Shown: in pieces, positions 6,892-16,043 of the stretch | How positions within the stretch are numbered: the first letter of the stretch is position 1 | Layout of the letters: each line of letters starts with the position of its first letter | NCBI GenBank assembly: GCA_050944035.1 | Contig: JBMNQH010000007.1 | Location: forward strand, 1 to 64,000 | DNA from: JBMNQH01 sp050944035 | GTDB lineage: Bacteria; Bacillota; Clostridia; Oscillospirales; Oscillospiraceae | Reading direction: 5' to 3' | Length of the DNA: 64,000 nucleotides | The notes under the pieces: model-generated | The model's database searches: none | Told to the model about the DNA's origin: nothing | Seen by the model: only the letters and a program-made list of their open reading frames with translations | Made by a program: the position numbers and the translations under genes

Positions 6892-8608
6892 GGAACGTTA
6901 CCGGCATTGGTTGGACAGCCCTTGCCTGAGCAATGCGGAGTGGGAAGAGTTATCCAAAATCGCGGATAACGAAGAAGAAATCACCAGTCGATTTTATGCC
7001 CCGCTCTCATTTGGAACAGCAGGACTGCGCGGCATTATGGGGCTTGGATTGAATCGCATGAATGTTCATGTTATTCGTCATGCGACGCAGGCATTTGCCA
7101 ATGTAATTTGTGCAGAGGGACAGGAGGCAATGGATAAAGGCATTGTCATCTGCTATGACTGCCGTAGAAACAGCCGTGAATTTGCAATGGAAGCTGCCTC
7201 TGTCATGGCCGGAAATGGGATTTATGTCCGAATGTTTGACGATTTGCGCCCAACACCGGAGCTGAGTTTTGCTATTCGCAAATATGGTGCCACTGCCGGG
7301 TTGAACATTACCGCAAGCCACAACCCCAAGGATTATAATGGTTATAAGGTTTACTGGTCTGACGGCGCACAGCTTCCACCGCAGCACGCAAAAGCAATTG
7401 CGGGTCAGATGGAACGCATTGATATGTTCAATGACATCACGACAGTACCGTTCGAAGAAGCGTGCAACAATGGGCAGATTGAGTATATCGGTGCAGAAAC
7501 AGATGAAGATTATCTGGAGCATGTTTTATCGACTGCGATTGATCCAGGGGTGGTCAGCCGTGTTGCTGAGCAGATGAAGATTGTCTATACCCCATTTCAC
7601 GGTGCAGGGCATCTTCTAGTTCCGGAGGCGTTGCATAGACTGGGTGTGAAGCATCTGATTCCAGTGCCGGAGCAGATGGTCATTGACGGGACATTTCCCA
7701 CAGTGGAAAGCCCCAATCCAGAAGAACCCGCAGGTTTCTATCTTGCAGTTGATCTGGCAAAGCAGGTTGGTTCCGATTTGATTATTGGCACTGACCCAGA
7801 CTCCGACCGTGTTGGTGTGATGGTTCGTGACCATGACGGCAGCTATACCACGATTACCGGCAACCAGATGGGAGTTCTGTTATTGGATTATATGGTTAAC
7901 GCTATGAAGGCGAAAGGAACTCTGCCGGAGAATGCTGCCGTGATTAAGACAATTGTGACCACTGAGATGGCAAGAGAAGTGGCCACTGCTGCCGGAATTC
8001 ATATTGATGATACATTTACCGGATTCAAATTTATGGCGGAAAAAATTGCAGAGTATGAAAAAGAGGGTTCCTATCAATACATTCTTGCTTATGAAGAAAG
8101 TTATGGCTATATGATGGGTGACTATGTCCGCGATAAGGATGCTGTTACCGCTTCTATGATGATTGCAGAGATGGCAGCGCATTACTTTGAAAAGAGCATG
8201 ACGCTGCGCGATGCAATGGACAGCTTGTATGAGCGATATGGCCATTTTGCAGAAAAGACCTTAAATCTGGTCATGCCGGGTATTGACGGCCTCGAGAAAA
8301 TGCAAAAACTCATGGATGATTTGCGCGAAAATCCACCCGCTGAAATTGGCGGAACTGCTGTCCTGAAGCAGCGGGATTATTTGAACGGGACATTGTCCGT
8401 AGCCGGACTGGGTAAGGTTGGAGAGACTGAGATTGCCGGTTCCAATGTACTCTATTTTGAGTTGACAGACGGCAGCTCCTTCATTGTTCGCCCGTCCGGG
8501 ACGGAGCCGAAGGTGAAAGTTTATATTTTGGTATGTGGTCAAAGTGCGGAAGATTGTGAAGAAAAAATCCAGCGCTATGCTGCATATGCGGCTGTGTTTA
8601 ACCAGTGA
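6875..8608 (+). CDS. Phosphoglucomutase/phosphomannomutase family protein
   Basis: This 577-residue alpha-D-phosphohexomutase has all four family signatures: the phosphoserine loop TASHNPKDYNGYK, the metal loop DPDSDRVGV, the sugar-binding loop EESYGYM and the phosphate-binding RPSGTEPKVKVYI near the C-terminus. It interconverts hexose 1- and 6-phosphates, feeding UDP-glucose and cell-wall polymer synthesis. Its length and EESYGYMMGD loop match the PgcA-type phosphoglucomutases of Firmicutes. GGGGAGG (6859-6865) is correctly placed for the ATG at 6875, not for the in-frame ATG at 6857. Confidence 0.93.
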   Translation: MTKIVEERYRHWLDSPCLSNAEWEELSKIADNEEEITSRFYAPLSFGTAGLRGIMGLGLNRMNVHVIRHATQAFANVICAEGQEAMDKGIVICYDCRRNSREFAMEAASVMAGNGIYVRMFDDLRPTPELSFAIRKYGATAGLNITASHNPKDYNGYKVYWSDGAQLPPQHAKAIAGQMERIDMFNDITTVPFEEACNNGQIEYIGAETDEDYLEHVLSTAIDPGVVSRVAEQMKIVYTPFHGAGHLLVPEALHRLGVKHLIPVPEQMVIDGTFPTVESPNPEEPAGFYLAVDLAKQVGSDLIIGTDPDSDRVGVMVRDHDGSYTTITGNQMGVLLLDYMVNAMKAKGTLPENAAVIKTIVTTEMAREVATAAGIHIDDTFTGFKFMAEKIAEYEKEGSYQYILAYEESYGYMMGDYVRDKDAVTASMMIAEMAAHYFEKSMTLRDAMDSLYERYGHFAEKTLNLVMPGIDGLEKMQKLMDDLRENPPAEIGGTAVLKQRDYLNGTLSVAGLGKVGETEIAGSNVLYFELTDGSSFIVRPSGTEPKVKVYILVCGQSAEDCEEKIQRYAAYAAVFNQ

Positions 8609-8622
8609 CGTCCTGTCAGATA

Positions 8623-8660
8623 AAAAGATCCTCTCGTATTCAATACGAGAGGATCTTTTT
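8623..8660. terminator. Bidirectional terminator between the phosphohexomutase and LysR genes
   Basis: An 18-bp perfect inverted repeat, AAAAGATCCTCTCGTATT (8623-8640) with its complement (8642-8659), is flanked by A- and T-runs. It lies between convergent genes and can stop both. Confidence 0.9.
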
Positions 8661-8669
8661 ATGATGTCA

Positions 8670-9548
8670 TTAAAGATGGGATAGCAGCGTTCGGGTCAGC
8701 GTTGGAAGAACAGGATTGTGGTTATCAGTAAGCCAGACCAGACAGAGATCAAAGGTTAGGTTCAAATCTTCAATTGTCAGAATTGCACATTCGTTCTGTT
8801 CGTAAGCAAGCGAACAGGGGACGATGGAAATACCATTGCCGGAACGCACCTGCAGAAATAAAGATTCTATCGAGGGAACAACTGTGGCAGAAGCGATGAG
8901 GTCGCTAAGCAGAGGAGTTGTTCCGACTGCACGCTGCATGGTATTCAGGCCGGCATCAGCGCTTTCGATCATCCGGTTACCCTGGAGTGCTTCCAGTTTG
9001 ACAGAGGACTGCAAAGCCAAAGGATGGTCCATCGGAGCGACCAGACAAAAATGTTCTTCTGAGAGTGTGACGGTTTGCAGATTGACGGCATCTTCTGGAA
9101 TGGCATAAGAGAATGTGATGCCAAGGTCTGCTTCTTCCGCAGAGATGCGATTACAAATGTTCAGAACATCGGTATGGTGCACAGAGAAGAGAATATTCGG
9201 ATATTGGTGACAGAAAAATCGACATCCACTGAATACCGCATGGGAGTACAGACGAGGACTGAGTAGAGAAAGCATCCCTCCGTACCCATTTCCCAGTGTT
9301 TGAACATTGATTCGAATGGCATCCACTCGTTCCAGAAGTTTTTTACCCTCGCGATACAATGCTTCCCCGGCAGGAGTGAGTCTAACAGAGCGTTTATCAC
9401 GGAGCAGTAGCTGGACGCCGAGATCTTCCTCCAGAGCTGAAACATTCCGGCTTGTTGTAGAGTGGCTGATATATAATGTTTCTGCAGCCTTGGTAAAACT
9501 GCCATGTTCCGCAACACGCAAAAAAATCTGTAACTGTTCTAAGTTCAT
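8670..9548 (-). CDS. LysR-family transcriptional regulator
   Basis: A 292-residue LysR protein with the winged helix-turn-helix at residues 1-60 (LQIFLRVAEHGSFTKAAETL, then TTSRNVSALEEDLGVQLLLR) and a two-lobed effector-binding domain after about residue 90. The longest frame extends upstream into cdd, but the ATG at 9548 gives the canonical NLEQLQIF start. That start lies 1 bp past the cdd stop, so the gene is translated from the same transcript as cdd. LysR proteins usually regulate a divergent or adjacent gene; the co-directional cdd and peptide-binding genes are the only nearby candidates. The ligand is unknown. Confidence 0.9.
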   Translation of the reverse strand: MNLEQLQIFLRVAEHGSFTKAAETLYISHSTTSRNVSALEEDLGVQLLLRDKRSVRLTPAGEALYREGKKLLERVDAIRINVQTLGNGYGGMLSLLSPRLYSHAVFSGCRFFCHQYPNILFSVHHTDVLNICNRISAEEADLGITFSYAIPEDAVNLQTVTLSEEHFCLVAPMDHPLALQSSVKLEALQGNRMIESADAGLNTMQRAVGTTPLLSDLIASATVVPSIESLFLQVRSGNGISIVPCSLAYEQNECAILTIEDLNLTFDLCLVWLTDNHNPVLPTLTRTLLSHL

Positions 9549-9549
9549 A

Positions 9550-9933
9550 TTATAATTTAAATGTATGCGGAGCCAGATCGCTGAGCCGGTAGCTGACATA
9601 ACGTCCGTTCTTGTTGGAACAGAGGACTTCAATATCGATGCCAAATTCGCTCATGAACTGACGGCAGATTCCACAGGGATAGCAATAGCTATCGCTAGCA
9701 CCGCCGTAGATTGCAATACGGGAAAAAGCAGTGCTGCCTTCACTGATCGCTTTGCAGATTGCGACACGTTCTGCACAGATGGTTCCACCAAAGGATGCAT
9801 TTTCAACATTGCAACCGGTAAAAATTTTTCCGTCTGCACATTCCAGTGCGGCTCCGACCGGAAAGTGAGAATAAGGGACATAGGCAAATGCAGAGGCGTC
9901 GTGCGCAATGGTGAGTAATTCTTTGTCAGTCAT
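9550..9933 (-). CDS. cdd: Cytidine deaminase
   Basis: Cytidine deaminase converts cytidine and deoxycytidine to the uridine forms in pyrimidine salvage. The 127-residue protein is a tetramer-type CDA. The zinc and catalytic motif is CNVENASFGGTICAERVA (the CAE variant of HAE/CAE), and the second zinc site is PCGICRQFMSEF. AGAAAGGA lies 11 bp before the ATG at 9933, whereas the in-frame ATG at 9943-9945 touches it, so 9933 is used. It lies between a peptide-binding lipoprotein gene and a LysR gene on the same strand. Confidence 0.95.
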   Translation of the reverse strand: MTDKELLTIAHDASAFAYVPYSHFPVGAALECADGKIFTGCNVENASFGGTICAERVAICKAISEGSTAFSRIAIYGGASDSYCYPCGICRQFMSEFGIDIEVLCSNKNGRYVSYRLSDLAPHTFKL

Positions 9934-9969
9934 ACGGTGCAACATCCTTTCTGTTATGTTATCGGGTGT

Positions 9970-11532
9970 TTATTTGAGGGTAACAGTCCAATTCTCTATA
10001 TTATGGAAGGCATCGTATTGCGTGGAAGAGAGGTCGGAGATAACACCGGCTGAAGCTATAATCTCTCCGAAATTGAAGCAGATGGGAACAATGATGGCGT
10101 TATCAGCAATATATTGATACATCAAATCGGCTTGCAGTGCACGATCTTCTTCTGCAGCTGAAAGGTAATTGGAAATATAGGAGCTATAGCTGGAGGAGTC
10201 GTTGTGAAAATAATTTGAGGAGCCATCGACCCCTAGAAGAGAGGAGAGATTGAAATCCGGATTCAGTTTGATTTCCCCATAATACATGTCATAATTTCCT
10301 TCCTCCAGTGCGGCAAGATAATCATTCCAACTCAATTCATTCAGTGTGACGGTGATGCCAAGTTCGTTGAGGTTCTCTGCGATTTGCCGTGCAGCATAGA
10401 CCTTTTTTGAGTTGGAATTGCACACAATGAAATTCAGATCGATTTCTGTGACACTGCCATTGGACATATATTCCAATGCGTCGTCGTTGTCGTAGTCCTG
10501 AATGTTGGCGTCTTTTAAACTGGATTTCACCTTGCTTGCATCATAAGTCAGCGAATCTGCCAACTCTTTGTTATAGTAGTCAGAAGCAGGATGGACGGGC
10601 AAAGTTGTTACAAGCGCGCAGCTGTCAAAAATGTCAGAGACGAGAAAATCGCGATCAATGGCATAATTCATCACCTTGCGATGCTCAGTGTAGGAGAAGA
10701 AAGGACTGCTGGCGTTAAATCCCAGAAAGTGGAGATTGGACATATTGTAATAGAAAGAGCTGTAAGAGCTTTTACACTCAATGGGAGAGGTGCTAAGCGG
10801 TTCATTGACAATCAAATCAATATCCGAGGCCTCAAATTTGGAGATCATATCGCTGCGATCTTTGAAAGTTTTTAAGTAAATAGTATCAATGGGAAGCATA
10901 TTAGCAGCATAATAGTCCTCGAAAACGACCAGAGCGTCAGCGGCGCTGCTAATGACATAAGGGCCTGTGCCACAGGGAATATCGTCGCTGATAGATCCGT
11001 CTTTGATCACAGGAACGGTAAGCAGCTTTGGAAGCTGCGTGTTAACATAGTTCAGACTGATGGCGAAGGTTTTGTCGTCAATGGAAGAGACACCATAGAT
11101 ACAGGACAGCCGGCTGCTGTACATTGTAGAGGACATGGCTTTTTGCAAAGAGTAGGCAACGTCATAGGCGGTTAAAGTGGAACCATCATGACAGGGAATG
11201 GTGGTGTCTACAGTAAAGACCCACCACAGTCCATCCTCGGTGGAATAGTCCTCTATGATTCGAGAGGAGACATTGAAAGTATCGTCCAGCTCGAAAACGG
11301 TATCATACATCAGAGAGCTGACCATGAGATTGTTTGTATCAGTGACAGAATAGGGGTTAAGACCATACTCCGGATTATAGCCGAGGGAGAACAGCCCATC
11401 CTTGTTGTAGATCTTACTGGTATTAGAAGAGTCGTCATCAGAATTCTCCTCGTCTTTGGAACCGCAGGCAGTGAATAGAGAAAGCATCAAAGAGAGCACG
11501 AGGAGAAGAATCAGAGGTCGTTTGTATTTCAT
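9970..11532 (-). CDS. Oligopeptide ABC transporter substrate-binding lipoprotein (SBP family 5)
   Basis: The product is 520 residues. It begins with a lipoprotein signal: KYKRPLILLLVLSLMLSLFTAC, with the Cys at about 23, followed by an Asp/Ser-rich linker. The mature part is a family-5 solute-binding protein (GYNPEYGLNPYSVTD, then DGSTLTAYDVAYSLQKAM and CGTGPYVISS), which captures peptides, nickel or other solutes outside the membrane. No permease or ATPase genes are adjacent, so it is an orphan that must share a transporter encoded elsewhere or act as a sensor. AGAAAGGAA before 11532 fixes the start; a longer upstream frame overlaps pgeF and is not used. Confidence 0.88.
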   Translation of the reverse strand: MKYKRPLILLLVLSLMLSLFTACGSKDEENSDDDSSNTSKIYNKDGLFSLGYNPEYGLNPYSVTDTNNLMVSSLMYDTVFELDDTFNVSSRIIEDYSTEDGLWWVFTVDTTIPCHDGSTLTAYDVAYSLQKAMSSTMYSSRLSCIYGVSSIDDKTFAISLNYVNTQLPKLLTVPVIKDGSISDDIPCGTGPYVISSAADALVVFEDYYAANMLPIDTIYLKTFKDRSDMISKFEASDIDLIVNEPLSTSPIECKSSYSSFYYNMSNLHFLGFNASSPFFSYTEHRKVMNYAIDRDFLVSDIFDSCALVTTLPVHPASDYYNKELADSLTYDASKVKSSLKDANIQDYDNDDALEYMSNGSVTEIDLNFIVCNSNSKKVYAARQIAENLNELGITVTLNELSWNDYLAALEEGNYDMYYGEIKLNPDFNLSSLLGVDGSSNYFHNDSSSYSSYISNYLSAAEEDRALQADLMYQYIADNAIIVPICFNFGEIIASAGVISDLSSTQYDAFHNIENWTVTLK

Positions 11533-11546
11533 GCACAGATTCCTTT

Positions 11547-12347
11547 CTAAAGTGCGACGATACAGGCCTGCGCACCGCGCATGCCATGTGTTGCGCGATG
11601 AGACCAGTATTTTTGGGAAGAACAGACAGTACATTCTTCCGAGACAGTAATATTTTCAGCCAGAATACCCTTTTGTAGAAGCCGGGTGCGATTGGTACCT
11701 TTGAGATCCACCATAAATTTCCCGGGGACATCGGATTCTGGACAAAAGAGCGGTGCCGCGTCCGTTTCTCCTAAAAAGGCAGTAATAGCCTCTGGAATTT
11801 CCGGACCAGTTTCAAAACAGCAAAAACTGATGCCGGGGCCAATAGCGGCGCAAATGTTTTCCAGCTTTGCACCAAGAGTGCACATGGCATCAATCGCATT
11901 GCCGGCAATATCGGAAACCGTACTGCGCCAACCGCAGTGTACAGCAGCGACAACGCCGTCAATTGGATCGCTGAGCAACATGGGAATACAATCTGCGGTA
12001 AAGGCAATGAGCGGGAGATCCTTCTCATTGGTAACAAGACCGTCCGCTTCATAGAGAAACGGGTCATAGGGATGCCGACAGTCGCTTCGGCTGGCAACGC
12101 GGACGACGTTGCCGTGTACCTGCTTGGTATAGACCATTTCGGTGGTGTCAATCCCGACTGCCGCTCCAAGGCGGCGATAATTTTCTTTGACGTGCGCGGG
12201 GTCATCTCCGCGGTTTTCTCCAAGATTTAAACTGGAGAGATATCCGGTGCTGACGCCGCCCAGACGAGTGGAAAACGCATGGCGGACACCAAACCCTTCA
12301 ACGGTCATAAAAACAAGACCATTTTGTTCCTGCTGTACAAATGCCAT
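11547..12347 (-). CDS. pgeF: Multicopper polyphenol oxidase/laccase-domain protein (PgeF/YfiH family)
   Basis: This 266-residue DUF152/YfiH-family protein has the conserved FSTRLGGVSTG, TADCIPMLL, AAVHCGWRSTV and WSHRATHGMRGAQACI blocks, including the His/Cys zinc cluster. E. coli YfiH/PgeF is a peptidoglycan editing factor that removes wrongly incorporated L-Ser; purine nucleoside deaminase and phosphorylase activities are known for human and bacterial relatives. The nearby cdd makes a nucleoside role plausible but this is inference. GAGGTG (overlapping the secA stop) is placed for the ATG at 12347 rather than the GTG at 12359. Confidence 0.88.
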   Translation of the reverse strand: MAFVQQEQNGLVFMTVEGFGVRHAFSTRLGGVSTGYLSSLNLGENRGDDPAHVKENYRRLGAAVGIDTTEMVYTKQVHGNVVRVASRSDCRHPYDPFLYEADGLVTNEKDLPLIAFTADCIPMLLSDPIDGVVAAVHCGWRSTVSDIAGNAIDAMCTLGAKLENICAAIGPGISFCCFETGPEIPEAITAFLGETDAAPLFCPESDVPGKFMVDLKGTNRTRLLQKGILAENITVSEECTVCSSQKYWSHRATHGMRGAQACIVAL

Positions 12348-12360
12348 GGATGGGAACACC

Positions 12361-15114
12361 TCACTTGTTTGCTCCGCAGCACTCTTTGTATTTCAGTCTG
12401 CGGGATCCGTCAGCTTTCATTTTACCACAGGGGCAGGGGTCGTTGCGTCCGATTTTCTTTGCCTTTCGGACGGGCTGGCGTTTGGCTGTGCTGTCGCCGC
12501 CGACGTTGCCGACATTGGTTTTGGACACGCTTTTGCGTTCCAGATCCTGCTGTTTGCGGATGCGCACAGTAAAGATCCGACGGATGATTTCCTCCTTCAT
12601 GCCGTTGATCATGCTCTCAAACATGTCGAAGCCTTCCTGTTTATAAGAGTCAATCGGTGCGGTGTTACCATAGGCGCGCAGTCCGATGCCGCGGCGCAGT
12701 TCACTCATGGCGTCAATGTGATCCATCCAGTATTCGTCAACCACGCGCAGCATGATGACGCGTTCCAGTTCTCGCATGATTGGAGTTCCGTTGGGTGCCA
12801 ATCCGAGTTCACTCTCTTTCGCGCTGTAGACCGCAGTTGCTTTTTCCATCAGCTGTTCAGACAGTGTATCAGCGGTCAGACTGCCGACAGCAATTTCACC
12901 GCGGCGGAGAAACAGCAGTTCAAAAGGTTTGAGCGCTTCATTCAGTTCTGCTTCGTTGTTGAGATCTTGAATAGAATGTACGGTACTGTTGATGATGTCA
13001 CGCAGCATGCTTTCTACATAACTATGGATATCTTCGCCGTTCAGGACGCGCATACGCTGTTCGTAGATAATGTTGCGCTGGACGTTCATCACGTCGTCGT
13101 ATTCCAGAACGCTCTTACGGGATTGGAAGTTCCGGCTTTCCACTGTCTTTTGCGCCTGCTCAATCGCGCCGGAGAGCATTTTGTGATCGATGGGTGTATC
13201 CTCGTCAATACGAAGCGTTTCCATCATATTTTGGATGCGCTCAGAGCCGAAAAGTCGCATGATATCGTCTGTCAAGGAAATGAAGAATTTGCTTTCACCG
13301 GGGTCACCCTGGCGGCCGGCACGGCCACGCAGCTGATTGTCAATGCGCCGAGATTCATGGCGTTCCGTACCGAGAATGTACAAACCACCGGCCGCGCGAA
13401 CACGTTCCGCCTCTTCATTGGTTACCAGTTTGTGTGCAGCCTCGCGTTCGGCAAACATCGCACGAGCCTTGAGAATATCCTCATTGTCGGTATCAGCATA
13501 ACCCGTTGCCTCGGCAATCACTTCTTCTGAAAAACCCGCCTTGCGGAGATCCGTTTTTGCAAGGTATTCAGCATTGCCGCCGAGTGTGATATCGGTACCA
13601 CGGCCGGCCATGTTGGTTGCGATGGTGACGGCGCCAAACTTACCGGCCTGTGCAACAATTTCTGCCTCGCGTTCGTGGTGTTTTGCGTTCAGGACGTTGT
13701 GCTTAATCCCGCGGCGTTTCAGCAGGGCAGAGAGGTGTTCACTTTTTTCAATGGAAATGGTACCGACCAGAACAGGCTGGCCTTTTTCATGGCAGGCGAC
13801 AATCTGCTCAATGATCGCCCGGTTTTTGGCCTCCTCTGTTTTATAGACGACATCAGACTGGTCGATGCGGATGAGGGGCTTGTTTGTGGGAATCTCGACG
13901 ATATCGAGTTGATAGATGGTCATGAACTCATCTTCTTCCGTCAATGCGGTACCGGTCATACCGGACAGCTTTTGATACAGACGGAAGTAGTTCTGGAAAG
14001 TAATGGTTGCCAGCGTTTTGCTTTCGTGTTCAACAGCAACACCTTCTTTGGCTTCAATGGCCTGATGCAGACCTTCGTTGTAACGGCGGCCAAGCATGAG
14101 ACGACCGGTAAATTCATCGACGATGATGACTTCTCCGTCTCGAACAACGTAGTCCACATCCCGCTTCATCACGCCGTGCGCCTTGATTGCCTGGTTGATA
14201 TGATGTGCCAGTGTGGAGTTTTCCAAATCAGAGAGGTTCTCCAAATGGAAGGCAGCTTCAGCTTTGGCAATACCACGAAGTGTCAGGGTGGCGGTGTGCG
14301 CCTTTTCATCAACGATGTAGTCGGCATCCAGATCTTCATCGTCATCGGCTTTAGAATCGGTAGAAGCAAATACAGCCTTTTTCAAAGTGCAGACAAAACT
14401 GTTTGCCTGTTTATAGAGATCAGTGGAAGCATCACCCTCTCCGGAGATGATGAGCGGGGTACGAGCCTCGTCGATTAGGATGGAGTCCACTTCGTCGACG
14501 ATGGCAAAGGGATGACCGCGCTGTACCATGGACTGCTTATAGATGGCCATGTTGTCACGCAGATAGTCAAATCCCATTTCATTATTGGTGCCATAGGTGA
14601 TATCAGCACTGTAAGCACGACGGCGTTCCTCAGAATTCAGGCCATGGACGATCAGACCGACTTCCAGGCCGAGAAAGCGGTAGACCTTGCCCATCCATTC
14701 GCTGTCACGCCGTGCAAGGTAGTCATTGACTGTGACGATATGCACGCCATGACCATTGAGCGCATTCAAATAGGCAGGCAATACGGCAACCAGCGTTTTT
14801 CCTTCACCAGTTTTCATTTCTGCAATACGGCCTTGGTGCAGGACGATACCGCCGATGAGCTGTACCCGATAAGGCTTCATGCCCAAAACACGAAAGGCAG
14901 CTTCCCGAACCGTTGCAAATGCTTCCGGAAGAATATCATCCAGTGTTTCTCCCTTTGCGATGCGGTTTTGAAATTCAGAAGTTTTTTCCTTCAGGGCTTC
15001 ATCAGAAAGCGCTGCATATGTGTCGGAGAGCGCTTCGATTTGTTCGACCAGGGGCATTATCTTTTTCAGCTCACGGTCGCTGTGGGTACCGAAAAGCTTG
15101 GTAAACAGTTTCAT
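12361..15114 (-). CDS. secA: Preprotein translocase ATPase SecA
   Basis: SecA is the ATPase motor that drives secretory proteins through SecYEG; secY is encoded at 25229-26524. The 917-residue length is typical. Walker A is KTGEGKT (101-107), Walker B includes VDEVDSILIDEARTPLIISG, and helicase-type motifs TGTALTEEDEF and GRAGRQGDPGESKFF are intact. The C-terminal SEC-C zinc motif starts NDPCPCGK, but the second half (KYKECCG) is separated by a longer loop (MKADGSRRL) than the usual CGSGKKYKxCH. A TATAAT (minus strand, 15153-15158) lies 39 bp upstream and is the likely -10. Confidence 0.97.
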   Translation of the reverse strand: MKLFTKLFGTHSDRELKKIMPLVEQIEALSDTYAALSDEALKEKTSEFQNRIAKGETLDDILPEAFATVREAAFRVLGMKPYRVQLIGGIVLHQGRIAEMKTGEGKTLVAVLPAYLNALNGHGVHIVTVNDYLARRDSEWMGKVYRFLGLEVGLIVHGLNSEERRRAYSADITYGTNNEMGFDYLRDNMAIYKQSMVQRGHPFAIVDEVDSILIDEARTPLIISGEGDASTDLYKQANSFVCTLKKAVFASTDSKADDDEDLDADYIVDEKAHTATLTLRGIAKAEAAFHLENLSDLENSTLAHHINQAIKAHGVMKRDVDYVVRDGEVIIVDEFTGRLMLGRRYNEGLHQAIEAKEGVAVEHESKTLATITFQNYFRLYQKLSGMTGTALTEEDEFMTIYQLDIVEIPTNKPLIRIDQSDVVYKTEEAKNRAIIEQIVACHEKGQPVLVGTISIEKSEHLSALLKRRGIKHNVLNAKHHEREAEIVAQAGKFGAVTIATNMAGRGTDITLGGNAEYLAKTDLRKAGFSEEVIAEATGYADTDNEDILKARAMFAEREAAHKLVTNEEAERVRAAGGLYILGTERHESRRIDNQLRGRAGRQGDPGESKFFISLTDDIMRLFGSERIQNMMETLRIDEDTPIDHKMLSGAIEQAQKTVESRNFQSRKSVLEYDDVMNVQRNIIYEQRMRVLNGEDIHSYVESMLRDIINSTVHSIQDLNNEAELNEALKPFELLFLRRGEIAVGSLTADTLSEQLMEKATAVYSAKESELGLAPNGTPIMRELERVIMLRVVDEYWMDHIDAMSELRRGIGLRAYGNTAPIDSYKQEGFDMFESMINGMKEEIIRRIFTVRIRKQQDLERKSVSKTNVGNVGGDSTAKRQPVRKAKKIGRNDPCPCGKMKADGSRRLKYKECCGANK

Positions 15115-15403
15115 TGTCTGGAGTTCCTTTCCATTGAATTGATACAGTTTGCATTATAGCACAGGATACCTTATAAAAAAAGAGAAAGCAAAAGAAAAAG
15201 AGGCTTTCCGGTCCTTTGTTCCTTAAAGATTTAAAATGGAATCTTGCGATTGCTTCAAAAAATCAAAAAAACAGGAAATAATTTCGAAGGATTTGGGCAT
15301 ACTCTCTATGACATACGGTAAGATTTGGTTTGGTATGGGGAAAATTTTATAGGTTGCACAAAATAGAGCAAAAAAGATTTGATAAAAAGCACAAAGTATT
15401 CTA
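15115..15403. other. Intergenic region between divergent secA and the ribosomal operon
   Basis: This AT-rich stretch contains a minus-strand TATAAT for secA (15153-15158) and long A/T tracts up to the ribosomal promoter. I see no gene here. Confidence 0.5.
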
Positions 15404-15432
15404 TTGACAAAGAATTAAAATTTTGTTATCCT
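15404..15432 (+). promoter_or_regulatory. Promoter of the S10 ribosomal operon
   Basis: TTGACA (15404-15409) and TATCCT (15427-15432) are 17 bp apart. The predicted transcript starts near 15440 and has a leader of about 290 nt before rpsJ. Confidence 0.7.
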
Positions 15433-15439
15433 AAGTAAC

Positions 15440-15728
15440 GCGCGGGGCAGATTATGCCAATACTGCGCAAAAAATGCGATGAAGCGGGAGATTGCGTCAT
15501 TTAGACGGTAACTTCCGTGGAGTATGTCCGTTTATCGGGCGGCTGAGAATTCTTCTGTATTGGCGTATATCGTCTGTACGGGGTCAGGTCGGCCATGTGC
15601 CGACTTTATTTTCGTGCAAAGTCTGATACGCACGGTTGCGTGTACAAAAGAAATCTCATCCGTACGACAGAAAAGGCAGACCCAATGCTGCCGGACATTC
15701 TCGTACGAATTTTCAGGAGGAAAACACA
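15440..15728 (+). promoter_or_regulatory. Structured leader of the S10 operon with an attenuator-like hairpin
   Basis: GTCGGC (15588-15593) pairs with GCCGAC (15599-15604) and TTTATTTT follows, which is terminator-like inside the leader. Next to rpsJ, CGTACGA (15661-15667) pairs with TCGTACG (15701-15707) and encloses GGCAG/CTGCC (15675-15679/15688-15692). Leaders of this operon are controlled by r-protein L4 in E. coli, and Gram-positive versions have been proposed; which protein acts here is unknown. An 83-codon frame from 15524 spans the hairpins and lacks a ribosome binding site, so I do not call it. Confidence 0.55.
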
Positions 15729-16043
15729 ATGGCATCCAGCAACAAAATGATCCGCATCAGACTCAAGGCTTATGACCATCAGTTGATCGACACAGCAGCG
15801 GAAAAGATCGTTGAAACCGCAAAGCGTTCCGACGCACAGGTTTCCGGCCCCATCCCTCTGCCCACGAAAAAAGAGGTCGTGACCATTCTTCGCGCTGTTC
15901 ATAAATATAAAGACAGCCGGGAACAGTTTGAGCGTCGTACGCACAAGCGTCTCATCGACATTATGAATCCAACACAGAAAACTGTGGAATCTCTGATGTC
16001 CCTCGAGCTGCCTGCAGGCGTCGAAATCGAAATCAAGCTTTAA
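15729..16043 (+). CDS. rpsJ: 30S ribosomal protein S10 (uS10)
   Basis: The 104-residue product has the S10 signature IRIRLKAYDHQLID and the loop SGPIPLPTKKEVVTILR, and ends with the usual PAGVEIEIKL. S10 sits in the 30S head and also serves in antitermination as NusE. AGGAGG at 15715-15720 fixes the ATG at 15729; the frame upstream of it belongs to the leader. It is the first gene of the operon. Confidence 0.98.
   Translation: MASSNKMIRIRLKAYDHQLIDTAAEKIVETAKRSDAQVSGPIPLPTKKEVVTILRAVHKYKDSREQFERRTHKRLIDIMNPTQKTVESLMSLELPAGVEIEIKL

Noticed and set aside
12187..13530. Plus-strand ORF of 447 codons
   Set aside because: It is antisense to secA; long antisense frames here come from the codon bias of the real gene.
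15524..15775. Plus-strand ORF of 83 codons in the S10 leader
   Set aside because: It spans the attenuator-like hairpins, has no ribosome binding site and overlaps rpsJ out of frame.
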